Virus record (IMG/VR): IMGVR_UViG_3300009169_000034
Span: 1 to 45,058 of that record
Length of the DNA: 45,058 nucleotides
Strand: one strand, 5' to 3'
Source: a virus
The translations under genes were made by a program, and so were the position numbers. This document shows positions 19,503 to 27,270 of this stretch, in pieces. The notes below the pieces were generated by a model, which saw only the letters and a list, made by a program, of their open reading frames with translations, was not told the origin of the DNA and made no database searches. The number at the start of each line of letters is the position of its first letter. Position 1 is the first letter of the stretch.

Positions 19503-19961
19503 CTATTTTAATTCAAAGTGCATTCCGTCAGGTAGTTTGAAATCGTACCCGCAATTTACGTAAAGCCTCGATATTTCCAAAAACTCATCAGTAAAAGGAG
19601 TAAGGCCAGCGGCTTCATTTTGCTCACGTGTTTTAAGGTGAGGGTTTTGATGCAAATTGAAATCAACAGAAATAGCCCATGAGTGCATAGACCATTCGTC
19701 AAGCGGGTGTATAGCCCTGTTTATTACCCTTTTCTTCCTAATGTTATGGCACCCGTCAAACGTTTTAATTTATTTGATTAATCCGGTTGCATAAAGCTTT
19801 TGCATCCACATTTCGAATACAGGAATAAAATCTATGTTCATGTAGATTCGCTTTACCGGGAGCCTCCAAATTGGTTTAGGCGTGTAAAGCTTCATCCATT
19901 TTTTTTGAGTGGATGTTTTTAGCGGGTCTCCATAATAATTAAATGCGTCCTTCGATGTCAT
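19503..19961 (-). pseudogene. M15 (VanY-like) peptidoglycan endopeptidase, interrupted by an in-frame TAA
   Basis: One frame of 152 codons encodes an M15-type endolysin, but codon 64 is TAA (19772-19770). Before it is the N-terminal half ending LYATGLIK; after it IKTFDGCHNIRKKR, MHSWAISVDFN and DGMHFELK continue with the complete zinc-ligand set (H, D, H). Relatives usually have an acidic residue at this spot, so GAA to TAA by one change is likely. The rest of the frame is intact, arguing for a recent mutation, a sequencing error or read-through. Either fragment alone should be inactive. It is the main cell-wall hydrolase candidate of the lysis block. Confidence 0.8.
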
Positions 19962-20041
19962 CTGACTGTTTTTTTAAAATATAAATACATTAAGCTGACA
20001 CAAGATAGCGAAAAAATCGCCCAAATTACAATTGTCTCCAT
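19958..20041 (-). CDS. 27-residue single-membrane-segment protein
   Basis: METIVIWAIFSLSCVSLMYL followed by YFKKTVR: one membrane helix and a basic tail. Its stop overlaps the endolysin start as ATGA, so it is probably translated. It may be a lysis accessory (spanin- or holin-like). Confidence 0.5.
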   Translation of the reverse strand: METIVIWAIFSLSCVSLMYLYFKKTVR

Positions 20042-20060
20042 TTTATTTCTCCTTTTTTTC

Positions 20061-20411
20061 TTAATTCAACCCGTCCGGGTATTGGTTCAATCCGTTCAAG
20101 TCGCTCGTTAACTTTTTTTTTTCGTTTAGTTCTTCAATTAAATTTACCGTTTGCTCGGTGTTTAGTTTAAGTTGTAGAATTACCTTCTTTGTAACGTCCT
20201 TTTGAGCCTCCTGAGTGCATTGTATTTGCAGTTGTGTTTCTTTTATCTGTTCAAATTGCGGGGTTACTTCTTCCATGACAGATTTAACGATTTCATCGGT
20301 CTGCCCTTTCATATCCTGCAAGTCGTGGTATATTTCAAATACTCCATACAATACTCCTATTGCGGTTACTGATGACAAAAACCAAGTTAATATCTGGCCT
20401 AATAGCTTCAT
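20061..20411 (-). CDS. membrane-anchored coiled-coil lysis-block protein
   Basis: A 116-residue protein with an N-terminal membrane segment (ILTWFLSSVTAIGVLYGVFE, about 7-26) and a long coiled coil (EEVTPQFEQIKETQLQIQCT onward). This i-spanin-like or holin-like layout suits the lysis block. It overlaps the upstream gene by ATGA. Confidence 0.55.
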   Translation of the reverse strand: MKLLGQILTWFLSSVTAIGVLYGVFEIYHDLQDMKGQTDEIVKSVMEEVTPQFEQIKETQLQIQCTQEAQKDVTKKVILQLKLNTEQTVNLIEELNEKKKLTSDLNGLNQYPDGLN

Positions 20412-20704
20412 GGTATCCAGTTTTCGATTTTTGTTTCTATTACTTCAACCCGCTTTTTTAGCTTAGCAATTTCGCCTTCGTGCGCGATGCAAGGGCGTGT
20501 CTTTACGTCAGCCCTTAGCCTTTCTATACTTTCGCTAAGTACTATCATTTGCGAGATTAGCTTTGTATTAAGCTCCGATAGCATTTCCCAGCTTTTTGTT
20601 CGGGCTTCTAAAATCATTAGCTTGTCAATGACACTCTCCTCGAAAGACTTTGGTTTGTCTGTTTCGAGCGTGTGGGCTACTACTGTAGGTCGTTTATGTG
20701 CCAT
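20408..20704 (-). CDS. coiled-coil protein of the lysis block
   Basis: A 98-residue helical protein (EESVIDKLMILEARTKSWEM and LKKRVEVIETKIENWIP at the end). No membrane segment. It is translationally coupled to both neighbours by 1-4 bp overlaps. It may pair with the membrane coiled coil that follows. Family unknown. Confidence 0.55.
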   Translation of the reverse strand: MAHKRPTVVAHTLETDKPKSFEESVIDKLMILEARTKSWEMLSELNTKLISQMIVLSESIERLRADVKTRPCIAHEGEIAKLKKRVEVIETKIENWIP

Positions 20705-21207
20705 TATTTTTCGAGTTCAAAGGTTTGAAATAGAGAATATTCGTTAGCAATGTCTTCCGGGTCTGTTTTGTACCAAAATTTAAAATTTCCGGTCAATTTG
20801 TAGTATATCAAAGCAACTGCCTCGGAGCAGTACAATCGCCTGTCTGCTTTCGTTTCGCCTTTGCCAATCCACTTGCCAGTTGTTTGGTAAACTAACTGAT
20901 GTATAAGCCCGGCAAAGTCGTAAGGTCTGGCAAGGTCTATCTGTTGCTTAATTGTTGTTTCGATATAATCCACCCTAAAATTAGGACGTTTAACAATTAC
21001 CCGCCTCGCTTTTCGTATGCTCCACGAAAGCTCGTGTTCCCGGAATCCGTCAGCAAGGCTTTCGGCAACGGTAACTCCTGAGACTGTGCGGTACACAATA
21101 GCGCAATGATTGAATTTGCTATTTGTTTCACGCTGAATGATACGCGCAAGTAGGCTCGTGTTTGAGTAGCACAGGCAATCGCCGGGGAGTAGTTGGTTAG
21201 GTTTCAT
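20704..21207 (-). CDS. permuted papain-fold (YiiX/NlpC-P60-like) hydrolase
   Basis: About 167 residues from the ATG chosen at 21207. It opens with the MKPNQLLPGDCLCY motif of the family, then KFNHCAIVYRTVSG (likely catalytic His) and RLYCSEAVALIYY (catalytic Cys), in the H-then-C order of permuted NlpC/P60 enzymes. Such enzymes cut amide bonds in peptidoglycan peptides or lipids. Beside the broken M15 endolysin it could be the working lysis enzyme, or a virion-associated hydrolase. A longer form starting at 21303 is possible but overlaps the previous gene by 107 bp. Confidence 0.72.
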   Translation of the reverse strand: MKPNQLLPGDCLCYSNTSLLARIIQRETNSKFNHCAIVYRTVSGVTVAESLADGFREHELSWSIRKARRVIVKRPNFRVDYIETTIKQQIDLARPYDFAGLIHQLVYQTTGKWIGKGETKADRRLYCSEAVALIYYKLTGNFKFWYKTDPEDIANEYSLFQTFELEK

Positions 21208-21571
21208 AGTCTTCGAATTTACCATTATACATTTCGAGCAATCCTTTGTGTTCAGGAAGTACAAACAAAAAGTACACGTACCCGATTCCTTTTTCGTCAT
21301 CAAGATTGACCGGGATTCCCTCTGTTTTGATTAATGATAGAATTTCAGGTAGTTCAACTCCCAAACGTGCTACGTCAGCATAAGCCATTTGCATCCTTAT
21401 TGGTCTGTCGGTATACAACCACTCAGCCGGGATGAGTTCAAACGCTTCGTTAACATAGCGATATTTCCCTGTCATGATGTCGGATGGGTATACTTCGAAT
21501 GACTGTGAGCCTTCAAATGGTTCGATAGATGCCTTTTCTATCTTCGTACCGTTAATTTTGCAAAATATCAT
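21197..21571 (-). CDS. hypothetical protein linked to appendage genes
   Basis: A 124-residue protein, beta-rich at first (MIFCKINGTKIEKASIEPFE), with a helical end. It overlaps the large beta-propeller gene by 4 bp and the hydrolase gene by 11 bp. Perhaps a chaperone or small virion component; not recognised. Confidence 0.55.
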   Translation of the reverse strand: MIFCKINGTKIEKASIEPFEGSQSFEVYPSDIMTGKYRYVNEAFELIPAEWLYTDRPIRMQMAYADVARLGVELPEILSLIKTEGIPVNLDDEKGIGYVYFLFVLPEHKGLLEMYNGKFEDYET

Positions 21572-23103
21572 AGCTGTATAATTTCTACTGGTTTAAGTTG
21601 TGCAACATTTTGCACATCAAGACCTGAAAAAAATATCAGGCGGTTATTAACTTCATCAACATTTATGGAGTTATGGGTATTTTGCAAAAGTATTTCGTTA
21701 TATGCTCCAGTACTCAGCGTAATGTCCATAAATGATGATCCATTTTGAGAAATGAAATATATATGTCCGTTGTATGCGAGAAAATCGGGTTGAGTAATTG
21801 AAAAACCTGTTACAAATGTTCGTGCAGGACTATCAAAAGTACTTAGGTCTATTTCGGTTACTGTACCATTCGTATAGAGTGTATATAGAAAACCATTATA
21901 CACTTCATTTCGTATTACTGTCCCTGATGCGTTGGTAGTGATTGTAGAAGTTATAACAAGATCAGTTTCCCTTACTTTTTGAACGCTTGTACCGGTGCAC
22001 ACGTATACATATCCGTCATGGTAAGCGATAGGGCCGTTGAGTACGGTTACATAAGTAGTTGTTGTCCCTACTACTTTGTTTAACGCTGTACTTTTTTGTA
22101 TGAAATAGGATGTTGGAGATACAGCGACAGGATAAGCTAAATTTGTCGACAAATTTTGGATTGCAATATCTCCATAAGCTAATGTGTTTAAGTCAATCCA
22201 TGTGCAGGATCTATATCCGGCAGAATATATATAATCTCCTACTTTTGCTACTTGAGAAAAGCCCATCCCTGCTGTTAAAATGGATGGATAAATACTTACT
22301 ACCTCTCTTGTTGCGACATTTAGCCTGCTTACCTGTAATCGTTCGAAGGAATGAAAAAATATATATCCATTTACCTCTATCATTGATTTATACCGCCCAG
22401 GAAGCCAAAAGCCACTCGTAGTTTGCCACAAATAAGCCCCTTCGCCAATGATATATTTCTCATCCTCATCAAACATTCCACGTCCTAATATTAGGACCTT
22501 ATTAAGATTGATTGAATATATCGCCCCATTTACCCCCTGTTGAATGACTTTTGCTCCGAGTTGACCAGTATCAACCATCGGCCCTGTCGAACTGGTTTTA
22601 ATTGTCTTCACCGTATAGGTTTGACCCGCTGTTCCGGTAATTTGCAGCCGGTCATCCTTTTCAACTGGATAAGGCACGGTGATAGGTATGCCATTAAGAA
22701 CCGGATTTATAGCCCCGCCCAAATCACTAAGTATACCAGTTTGTGTTAATGTATATGTGGTGTTTGTTCCTGTAAGTTTTACCGGGCGGGTAAACGTTAC
22801 AGGATCGCTAACCTCCAAATCAGGCTGTTGAATGTCGAGCCTCAACGTATCACCTACGGCAATTTCAGCCGCATCGGTATAGGCTGAGTAATCTATTAAC
22901 CAGTCCGAACCGTCTGCTGTGATTGATAGTAGACGACATTGGCCTGTGCCAAAAAGCAAGTCATCGGTTCCAGTAGTCTTTTCGAGATACCCAACTACAC
23001 CTTCTTTAATAGGCTGCGAACTTAACCCGATAACCCTAATTACTTTTGTTGATTCAATACTGTATGCTGTACCCGTGTCGGGCTGTCCTATTCGTATGTT
23101 CAT
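21568..23103 (-). CDS. beta-propeller virion appendage protein (receptor-binding candidate)
   Basis: A 511-residue protein. The first 190 residues are beta-rich and modular (GQPDTGTAYSIESTKVIRVI; SDPVTFTRPVKLTGTNTTYT). The remainder (about 200-500) contains repeated short motifs of the type AYHDGYVYVCTGTSVQKV, NGFLYTLYTNGTVTEIDLST and AYNGHIYFISQNG, pointing to a six- or seven-bladed propeller. Location behind the portal, with repeat and fiber-like genes, suggests an appendage that binds host surface polymers. It is coupled to both neighbours by ATGA overlaps. Confidence 0.6.
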   Translation of the reverse strand: MNIRIGQPDTGTAYSIESTKVIRVIGLSSQPIKEGVVGYLEKTTGTDDLLFGTGQCRLLSITADGSDWLIDYSAYTDAAEIAVGDTLRLDIQQPDLEVSDPVTFTRPVKLTGTNTTYTLTQTGILSDLGGAINPVLNGIPITVPYPVEKDDRLQITGTAGQTYTVKTIKTSSTGPMVDTGQLGAKVIQQGVNGAIYSINLNKVLILGRGMFDEDEKYIIGEGAYLWQTTSGFWLPGRYKSMIEVNGYIFFHSFERLQVSRLNVATREVVSIYPSILTAGMGFSQVAKVGDYIYSAGYRSCTWIDLNTLAYGDIAIQNLSTNLAYPVAVSPTSYFIQKSTALNKVVGTTTTYVTVLNGPIAYHDGYVYVCTGTSVQKVRETDLVITSTITTNASGTVIRNEVYNGFLYTLYTNGTVTEIDLSTFDSPARTFVTGFSITQPDFLAYNGHIYFISQNGSSFMDITLSTGAYNEILLQNTHNSINVDEVNNRLIFFSGLDVQNVAQLKPVEIIQL

Positions 23104-23756
23104 AATATTGCTGCTTTAATTTTTCTTTGCCATTTGGCTGATATTTGTAACGGGGTATCTACTGAGCCATCTCCAGATAATGTTTCGTTGTCGGTTACTG
23201 AGCCGCCTGATATATCCGCCATAGTTGCTGCCGGATTAGATGCGCTTAAACTATTAGCACCCTGTATTCCTGCCAGTTCGTCTGACGTTAATTCGTTAGT
23301 TGGTATATCATTAATAGTGGCAAAAACATTGCTTGCAGAAGGGGTGTTAGCCCATTGTACCGCTGCCAGTTCGTCTGACGTTAATTCATTACTTGGTATA
23401 TCCGACATAGTTGCAAACACATTACTCGAAGATGGTGTATTTGATCCTTGTACCGCTGCCAGTTCGTCTGACGTTAGTTCATTTGCGGGTATATCGCTAA
23501 TTGTTGCAAAAACGTTCGAAGCACTTGGATTGTTTGCGCTCTGAATAGCCGAAACTTCATCTGATGTTAATTGGCTGCTACCCAAATCCTCAATTGTTGC
23601 AAATGGGTTTGCCGCGTCTGGGTTGTTTGCCCCCTGAATCGCGTCTAATTCGTCAGTAGTTAAATCAGTTCCACCACCTCCGATAGTCGTATTATTCAGG
23701 ACGCGTGCCTGAACCTTCGGACTTACTATTTTAGCTTGTATGGTTATACTTCCCAT
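23100..23756 (-). CDS. repeat-containing fiber-like protein
   Basis: A 218-residue protein built of five 31-residue repeats (residues 32-186) with consensus L-T-S-D-E-L-A-A-V-Q-G-A-N-x-P-S-A-S-N-V-F-A-T-x-x-D-I-P, flanked by a beta-rich N-terminus and a basic end. Repeats of this sort form rod-like shafts in phage fibers. It overlaps its neighbours by a few bases and should be co-translated with the propeller protein. Confidence 0.7.
   Translation of the reverse strand: MGSITIQAKIVSPKVQARVLNNTTIGGGGTDLTTDELDAIQGANNPDAANPFATIEDLGSSQLTSDEVSAIQSANNPSASNVFATISDIPANELTSDELAAVQGSNTPSSSNVFATMSDIPSNELTSDELAAVQWANTPSASNVFATINDIPTNELTSDELAGIQGANSLSASNPAATMADISGGSVTDNETLSGDGSVDTPLQISAKWQRKIKAAIL
23199..23663. 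repeat. five tandem 93-bp repeats inside the fiber-like gene
   Basis: The DNA of the five 31-codon units is similar; the motif GTTCGTCTGACGTTA, or close variants, recurs every 93 bp. Slippage or recombination could change copy number and so shaft length. Confidence 0.75.
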
Positions 23757-24094
23757 CGTCTTTTTGTTATGTCATTGTAAACCGTAACGAAGTCCACAAT
23801 AGTACTTCGCGGCTTTTCGTCATCGCCTTCGAGTGAAAAATCATATACATGTATACCAGCCGGAACGTCTTCCCAGTCTGCTGCCTCTATCTCTAAAATT
23901 GACTTCCCGTTAGTAGGGTCTGAATGTACCGTTATATCTTTTGTGATAAGTGCGTTGTCATCTGTTGTCACTACGTCAGATTTACGCTTCATGGTAAAAA
24001 ATAGCGTTTTACCTGTTATATCAACTGGTAAATTATTTTCGTCCGTGAGTTCGAAAACAATCGAATAAGCGTCTCCTTTTATTAGTTCTAACAT
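23744..24094 (-). CDS. BppU N-terminal-like baseplate/appendage protein
   Basis: About 116 residues from the ATG at 24094, 1 bp after the upstream stop. LELIKGDAYSIVFELTDENN, then DITGKTLFFTMKRK and the final WEDVPAGIHVYDFSLEGDDE give the Ig-like fold seen in the N-terminal part of BppU-type receptor-binding proteins. It probably links the repeat/propeller proteins to the virion. A longer form starting at 24130 overlaps the previous gene. Confidence 0.65.
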   Translation of the reverse strand: MLELIKGDAYSIVFELTDENNLPVDITGKTLFFTMKRKSDVVTTDDNALITKDITVHSDPTNGKSILEIEAADWEDVPAGIHVYDFSLEGDDEKPRSTIVDFVTVYNDITKRRWEV

Positions 24095-24095
24095 A

Positions 24096-25379
24096 TTACC
24101 TATGTATATAAAGTAATCGTAAACCACCACTTAAAACAGTAGCGTCATCATTGCTGGCCGTATTTCTTATTTCTGCCCACAATTCTTGCCCGGCTGTTGC
24201 TATCCAATACCCCGGAACTACTACTTCGTGCGGGGCTGTTCCATCTGTCGATATAGATACTTTATGAATCTCTCCAGTTGTTGACATTAACCTAACCTCA
24301 TATATGTCTGCATTGGTTCCAGTAAACGACAAGCTAAAATCTACATTAAAATGACCCGCTACTGTCGCGCTTACCGTGTCATCTTCTACGCTCAATAGAT
24401 ACTGGTCAATCACCCTGAAAAGGCTATCTGCTGGATTTGTAATTTGCGCCCACGTGTTTTGAGTTAAGGCTATCGTCCGTGTGCTATCAGCAAACCTAAT
24501 CCACGCGTGAGGTGGTTTAATTAAATAAGAAATGTCATCATATAACCCTGTTGTTGGTGATTTTACAAATTTTGTTCCCAAAGTATCTGAAATTGTAACT
24601 GCTTTCTGGGTTATCAAAAAATCTGGCGGTTTTACTGAAAATGGAGATATATTGAATGAAAATGTATCGCATGTTTGGTAACAGTTGCTATAACTTATAT
24701 CTCCTTCTATTGCTTTTGATGTTTTCTCAGGTAATTCAATATTATAATTATTTTCAGTTCCGTTTGATATTAAATTGCTAATTCCACCAGCGGCATAACT
24801 GTAACTAGATGAATTACTCCCATACGTGAAAGTATTAATTTGGCCTGATGTAACAGATTTATACTCTGACGTATATGTAGGGTTCCACGCCGTCACAGTA
24901 AGCCCATCTGTTTCGTATTTAAAAGTAGCGTTAGTTGCTCCTCCATATCGGCCTACGGTTAAATTACTTGCCAATGTGTCATCTAAGCTAATTGTATTTG
25001 AAATTATATCAATACCATTTCCGGCATCATAAGTAGAACTTCCTATAGTTCCAATAATACTATCTATTTCTAATTGAGTATAAAAAGATGTCCAATTACT
25101 GTCAGGTAGCCAATGTATATCGTTAGTCGAGATTCCATCATATCTCTGAGTTATCAACTTACCTGACTTAAAAAAAGATACATACATCCCTAATTCTCTT
25201 TTAAGTATTGGGATATTTGCCTTCGCTGCACTATCCGGGACTATATGTAAGCCCCCTTTAACATCAGTTGAAAGTACCGTAGGGCGTGTTACATAATAAT
25301 TTTGAACATAATCCGGCACTTTATACTGAGCCAATAGCAGGTTGGGCAATAGCAAAATCGCCAGCAATATTTTTTTCAT
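24096..25379 (-). CDS. secreted/virion fiber-like protein with signal peptide
   Basis: A 427-residue protein. It opens with a clear Sec signal peptide (MKKILLAILLLPNLLLAQ, cut after LLAQ expected). The middle contains fiber-like low-complexity beta sequence (NNTS, TYGSNSSSYSYAAGG), and the C-terminus (TWAQITNPADSLFRVID to LRLLYIHR) is like a C1q/TNF-type jelly roll. The signal peptide is encoded in a 59-bp overlap with the portal gene. A protein meant for the capsid should not need export, so it may act on the cell surface or be assembled late. Confidence 0.62.
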   Translation of the reverse strand: MKKILLAILLLPNLLLAQYKVPDYVQNYYVTRPTVLSTDVKGGLHIVPDSAAKANIPILKRELGMYVSFFKSGKLITQRYDGISTNDIHWLPDSNWTSFYTQLEIDSIIGTIGSSTYDAGNGIDIISNTISLDDTLASNLTVGRYGGATNATFKYETDGLTVTAWNPTYTSEYKSVTSGQINTFTYGSNSSSYSYAAGGISNLISNGTENNYNIELPEKTSKAIEGDISYSNCYQTCDTFSFNISPFSVKPPDFLITQKAVTISDTLGTKFVKSPTTGLYDDISYLIKPPHAWIRFADSTRTIALTQNTWAQITNPADSLFRVIDQYLLSVEDDTVSATVAGHFNVDFSLSFTGTNADIYEVRLMSTTGEIHKVSISTDGTAPHEVVVPGYWIATAGQELWAEIRNTASNDDATVLSGGLRLLYIHR

Positions 25380-26895
25380 TTGTTACTTGTTTTATGACTT
25401 GATTATAATCACCAGTATTTAGATTTTCCATAGATTGCTCGATAGATGTAAGCGGAATACCTTTTAATCGATCACCTAATTTTTGGCGTTCTGCTAATAC
25501 CTCTTTGACAGGGTCTATATGTGGAACGGTCGCACCTATAAAACGACAATTACGATATGATTCTTTTACCATTTCATCGCCACCTAAATATCCCGGAGCT
25601 TGTACAACATTTTTAAGGATTTGAATATCTAACCAAAAATCAAAAAAAGGCTTGTAGAATTGTCTTTTTAGTATAATATCCCTATCGGTCATCATTTTAT
25701 ACTCCCAGCTCTTAATAGCAGCCCGGCTACCAGAGTAAGCCCCTCCAAATTTATCCATGGCTACCTCTGGGGGTATACCTAAAGTAGCGTAAATAATATC
25801 AATATTTATTTCAAAAAAGTCTCTAAAATAAAGGTCTGTATTTCCTGAGTTACGTTTTAAACTTGCACCTTTAGGCATATTTAATGCCATTTTATTAGTT
25901 GTTTGAGCAACTTTTGAAGCTACAACATCGGCGTTGTCTGTTTCTGTTTCCGGTGCTGTCCCTTTTCCTTTTCCGAATGATTGTGCGATATGTTGAGCCA
26001 ATGGATTTTCCCCAGTAGAATTATTGTCATGTTCTATAGTATAAGGTATTTTAGCATTTTCCTCTGCGCTTCCCAAAGTAGCATCCTTATACCTATCCAT
26101 CTTGTCCGCCGTTTCGATAACAGCCGCGAGTAATGACATCCCCCTTATTTCTGACTTTTTGTATTTCATTCCATACATAAGCCACGCTGTGCGCATTCCT
26201 AATGAATTGTACGCTGGAATTCGTTCGTAATTCATTGATTTTGTAATGACATAATAAGCAACATGACTTCCTTTACCGTTAACTTCAACCCCTTGTACTA
26301 TTGTATTACCTCTTTTGATAGCTTTAGCCATTTCCTCACCCATGATAGGGGTTTGTAAATTACCACCGTCAATTGTTTCTACCGTAACATTTGAACCATC
26401 AAACCGTGTAACGCAAAGAATATCACCGCAAATGATAGCATTTTTTAAAGCTTCGGCGGCTTCATCGTGTAGGGTTGTTTCTTTTGAATAAGTTGAATTT
26501 TTCGAGTTAGCGTAAAGCCTAAAAAGTGATTCAACAGAATCTATATACTCCCTTATCTGACCTTCGTTAATTGATACCTTATATTTATCCAGCACCATTT
26601 TTTCAGGGTTAGATTGTAGTTTTAACCCTGACCCTACAATCCAAAGGCAATACTTTCTAATGGCGTTTTGAACAACGTCAGATTTAAGATATGATTCCCA
26701 AGCTCGATACCTTAAAGTATAATAATCCAAATAATAATTAATTGGAGACCCTAATTCGTAAGGTGTTTTTTCCCCATCAAAAGGGACTACATTAGTATAC
26801 CTATAACCTTTAAATTCGCTGTAAGAAAGTTTATCCGAGACAACTTCAATAGCTTCGGATTTATCTTTAAAAATTTCGTATCCAAGTATTTTCAT
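25321..26895 (-). CDS. portal protein, lambda family
   Basis: A 524-residue portal. The N-terminus with RYRAWESYLKSDVVQNAIRK and IVGSGLKLQSNP is characteristic of the lambda gpB/HK97-like portal family; further signatures include YKKSEIRGMSLLAAVIETAD and GGAYSGSRAAIKSWEYKM. It would form the dodecameric DNA gateway and tail attachment point. It is transcribed leftward, opposite to protease, decoration and capsid genes, which is unusual. It overlaps the gpW-like gene by 4 bp. Confidence 0.92.
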   Translation of the reverse strand: MKILGYEIFKDKSEAIEVVSDKLSYSEFKGYRYTNVVPFDGEKTPYELGSPINYYLDYYTLRYRAWESYLKSDVVQNAIRKYCLWIVGSGLKLQSNPEKMVLDKYKVSINEGQIREYIDSVESLFRLYANSKNSTYSKETTLHDEAAEALKNAIICGDILCVTRFDGSNVTVETIDGGNLQTPIMGEEMAKAIKRGNTIVQGVEVNGKGSHVAYYVITKSMNYERIPAYNSLGMRTAWLMYGMKYKKSEIRGMSLLAAVIETADKMDRYKDATLGSAEENAKIPYTIEHDNNSTGENPLAQHIAQSFGKGKGTAPETETDNADVVASKVAQTTNKMALNMPKGASLKRNSGNTDLYFRDFFEINIDIIYATLGIPPEVAMDKFGGAYSGSRAAIKSWEYKMMTDRDIILKRQFYKPFFDFWLDIQILKNVVQAPGYLGGDEMVKESYRNCRFIGATVPHIDPVKEVLAERQKLGDRLKGIPLTSIEQSMENLNTGDYNQVIKQVTNEKNIAGDFAIAQPAIGSV

Positions 26896-27185
26896 ACTAA
26901 CCCCCTTGCCGGGCGAAGCACAAAGCCACGACCATTTAGTTTATTTAAAAGCATTTGTTTTAGGGCTTCAAATGATTCAATGCCTTTTACTATTTCCGAA
27001 GTACTGCGATACCTTGTTCTAATTTGCACTTGACCATCGTTTAAACTATATTCCTCGACATCTGAGTTTCCAGTACCTACGTTTAACATTTGCAATTCTA
27101 AAGCCTCAATTATCTGACAAACCCTTGTAAGTCTGTCGTTTAGACTTGTTGCAGATTCTATATAAAGACGTTCTGTTAGTGCCAT
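26892..27185 (-). CDS. gpW-like head-tail joining protein
   Basis: A 97-residue helical protein (MALTERLYIESATSLNDRLT) with the central YSLNDGQVQIRTRYRSTSEI resembling the gpW family beta hairpin. In lambda, W lies before the portal, as here. It would join portal and tail. Role assigned from position and pattern. Confidence 0.6.
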   Translation of the reverse strand: MALTERLYIESATSLNDRLTRVCQIIEALELQMLNVGTGNSDVEEYSLNDGQVQIRTRYRSTSEIVKGIESFEALKQMLLNKLNGRGFVLRPARGLV

Positions 27186-27201
27186 ATAGCAAAATATTTG
27201 A

Positions 27202-27209
27202 CAAATATA
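27202..27209 (-). promoter_or_regulatory. leftward -7 element for the gpW-portal-appendage-lysis unit
   Basis: TATATTTG on the minus strand, 17 bp before the start codon at 27185. It faces the opposite element at 27242-27249. It probably serves the 8 kb leftward unit down to 19154. Confidence 0.6.
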
Positions 27210-27220
27210 TAAAAAATTGA

Positions 27221-27236
27221 TATGTTATTAAACATC
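27221..27236. promoter_or_regulatory. operator-like palindrome D between the divergent structural promoters
   Basis: TATGTTATTAAACATC, core ATGTT-N4-AACAT, lies exactly between the two divergent -7 elements. It is a fourth copy of the motif seen upstream of P1-P3. Confidence 0.5.
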
Positions 27237-27241
27237 TTTTG

Positions 27242-27249
27242 TATATTTG
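27242..27249 (+). promoter_or_regulatory. rightward -7 element for the head-tail unit
   Basis: TATATTTG with a TTG at 27217-27219, 22 bp upstream; the protease start is at 27271. This is likely the main late promoter of the rightward half. Confidence 0.62.
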
Positions 27250-27270
27250 TAGCGATTAATTTAATTGCTT

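Noticed and set aside
19770-19772. Stop-codon reassignment (TAA read as sense) to explain the interrupted endolysin
   Set aside because: TAA is used as the stop of many intact genes here, including terL and SSB, and no other gene is interrupted by in-frame TAA.
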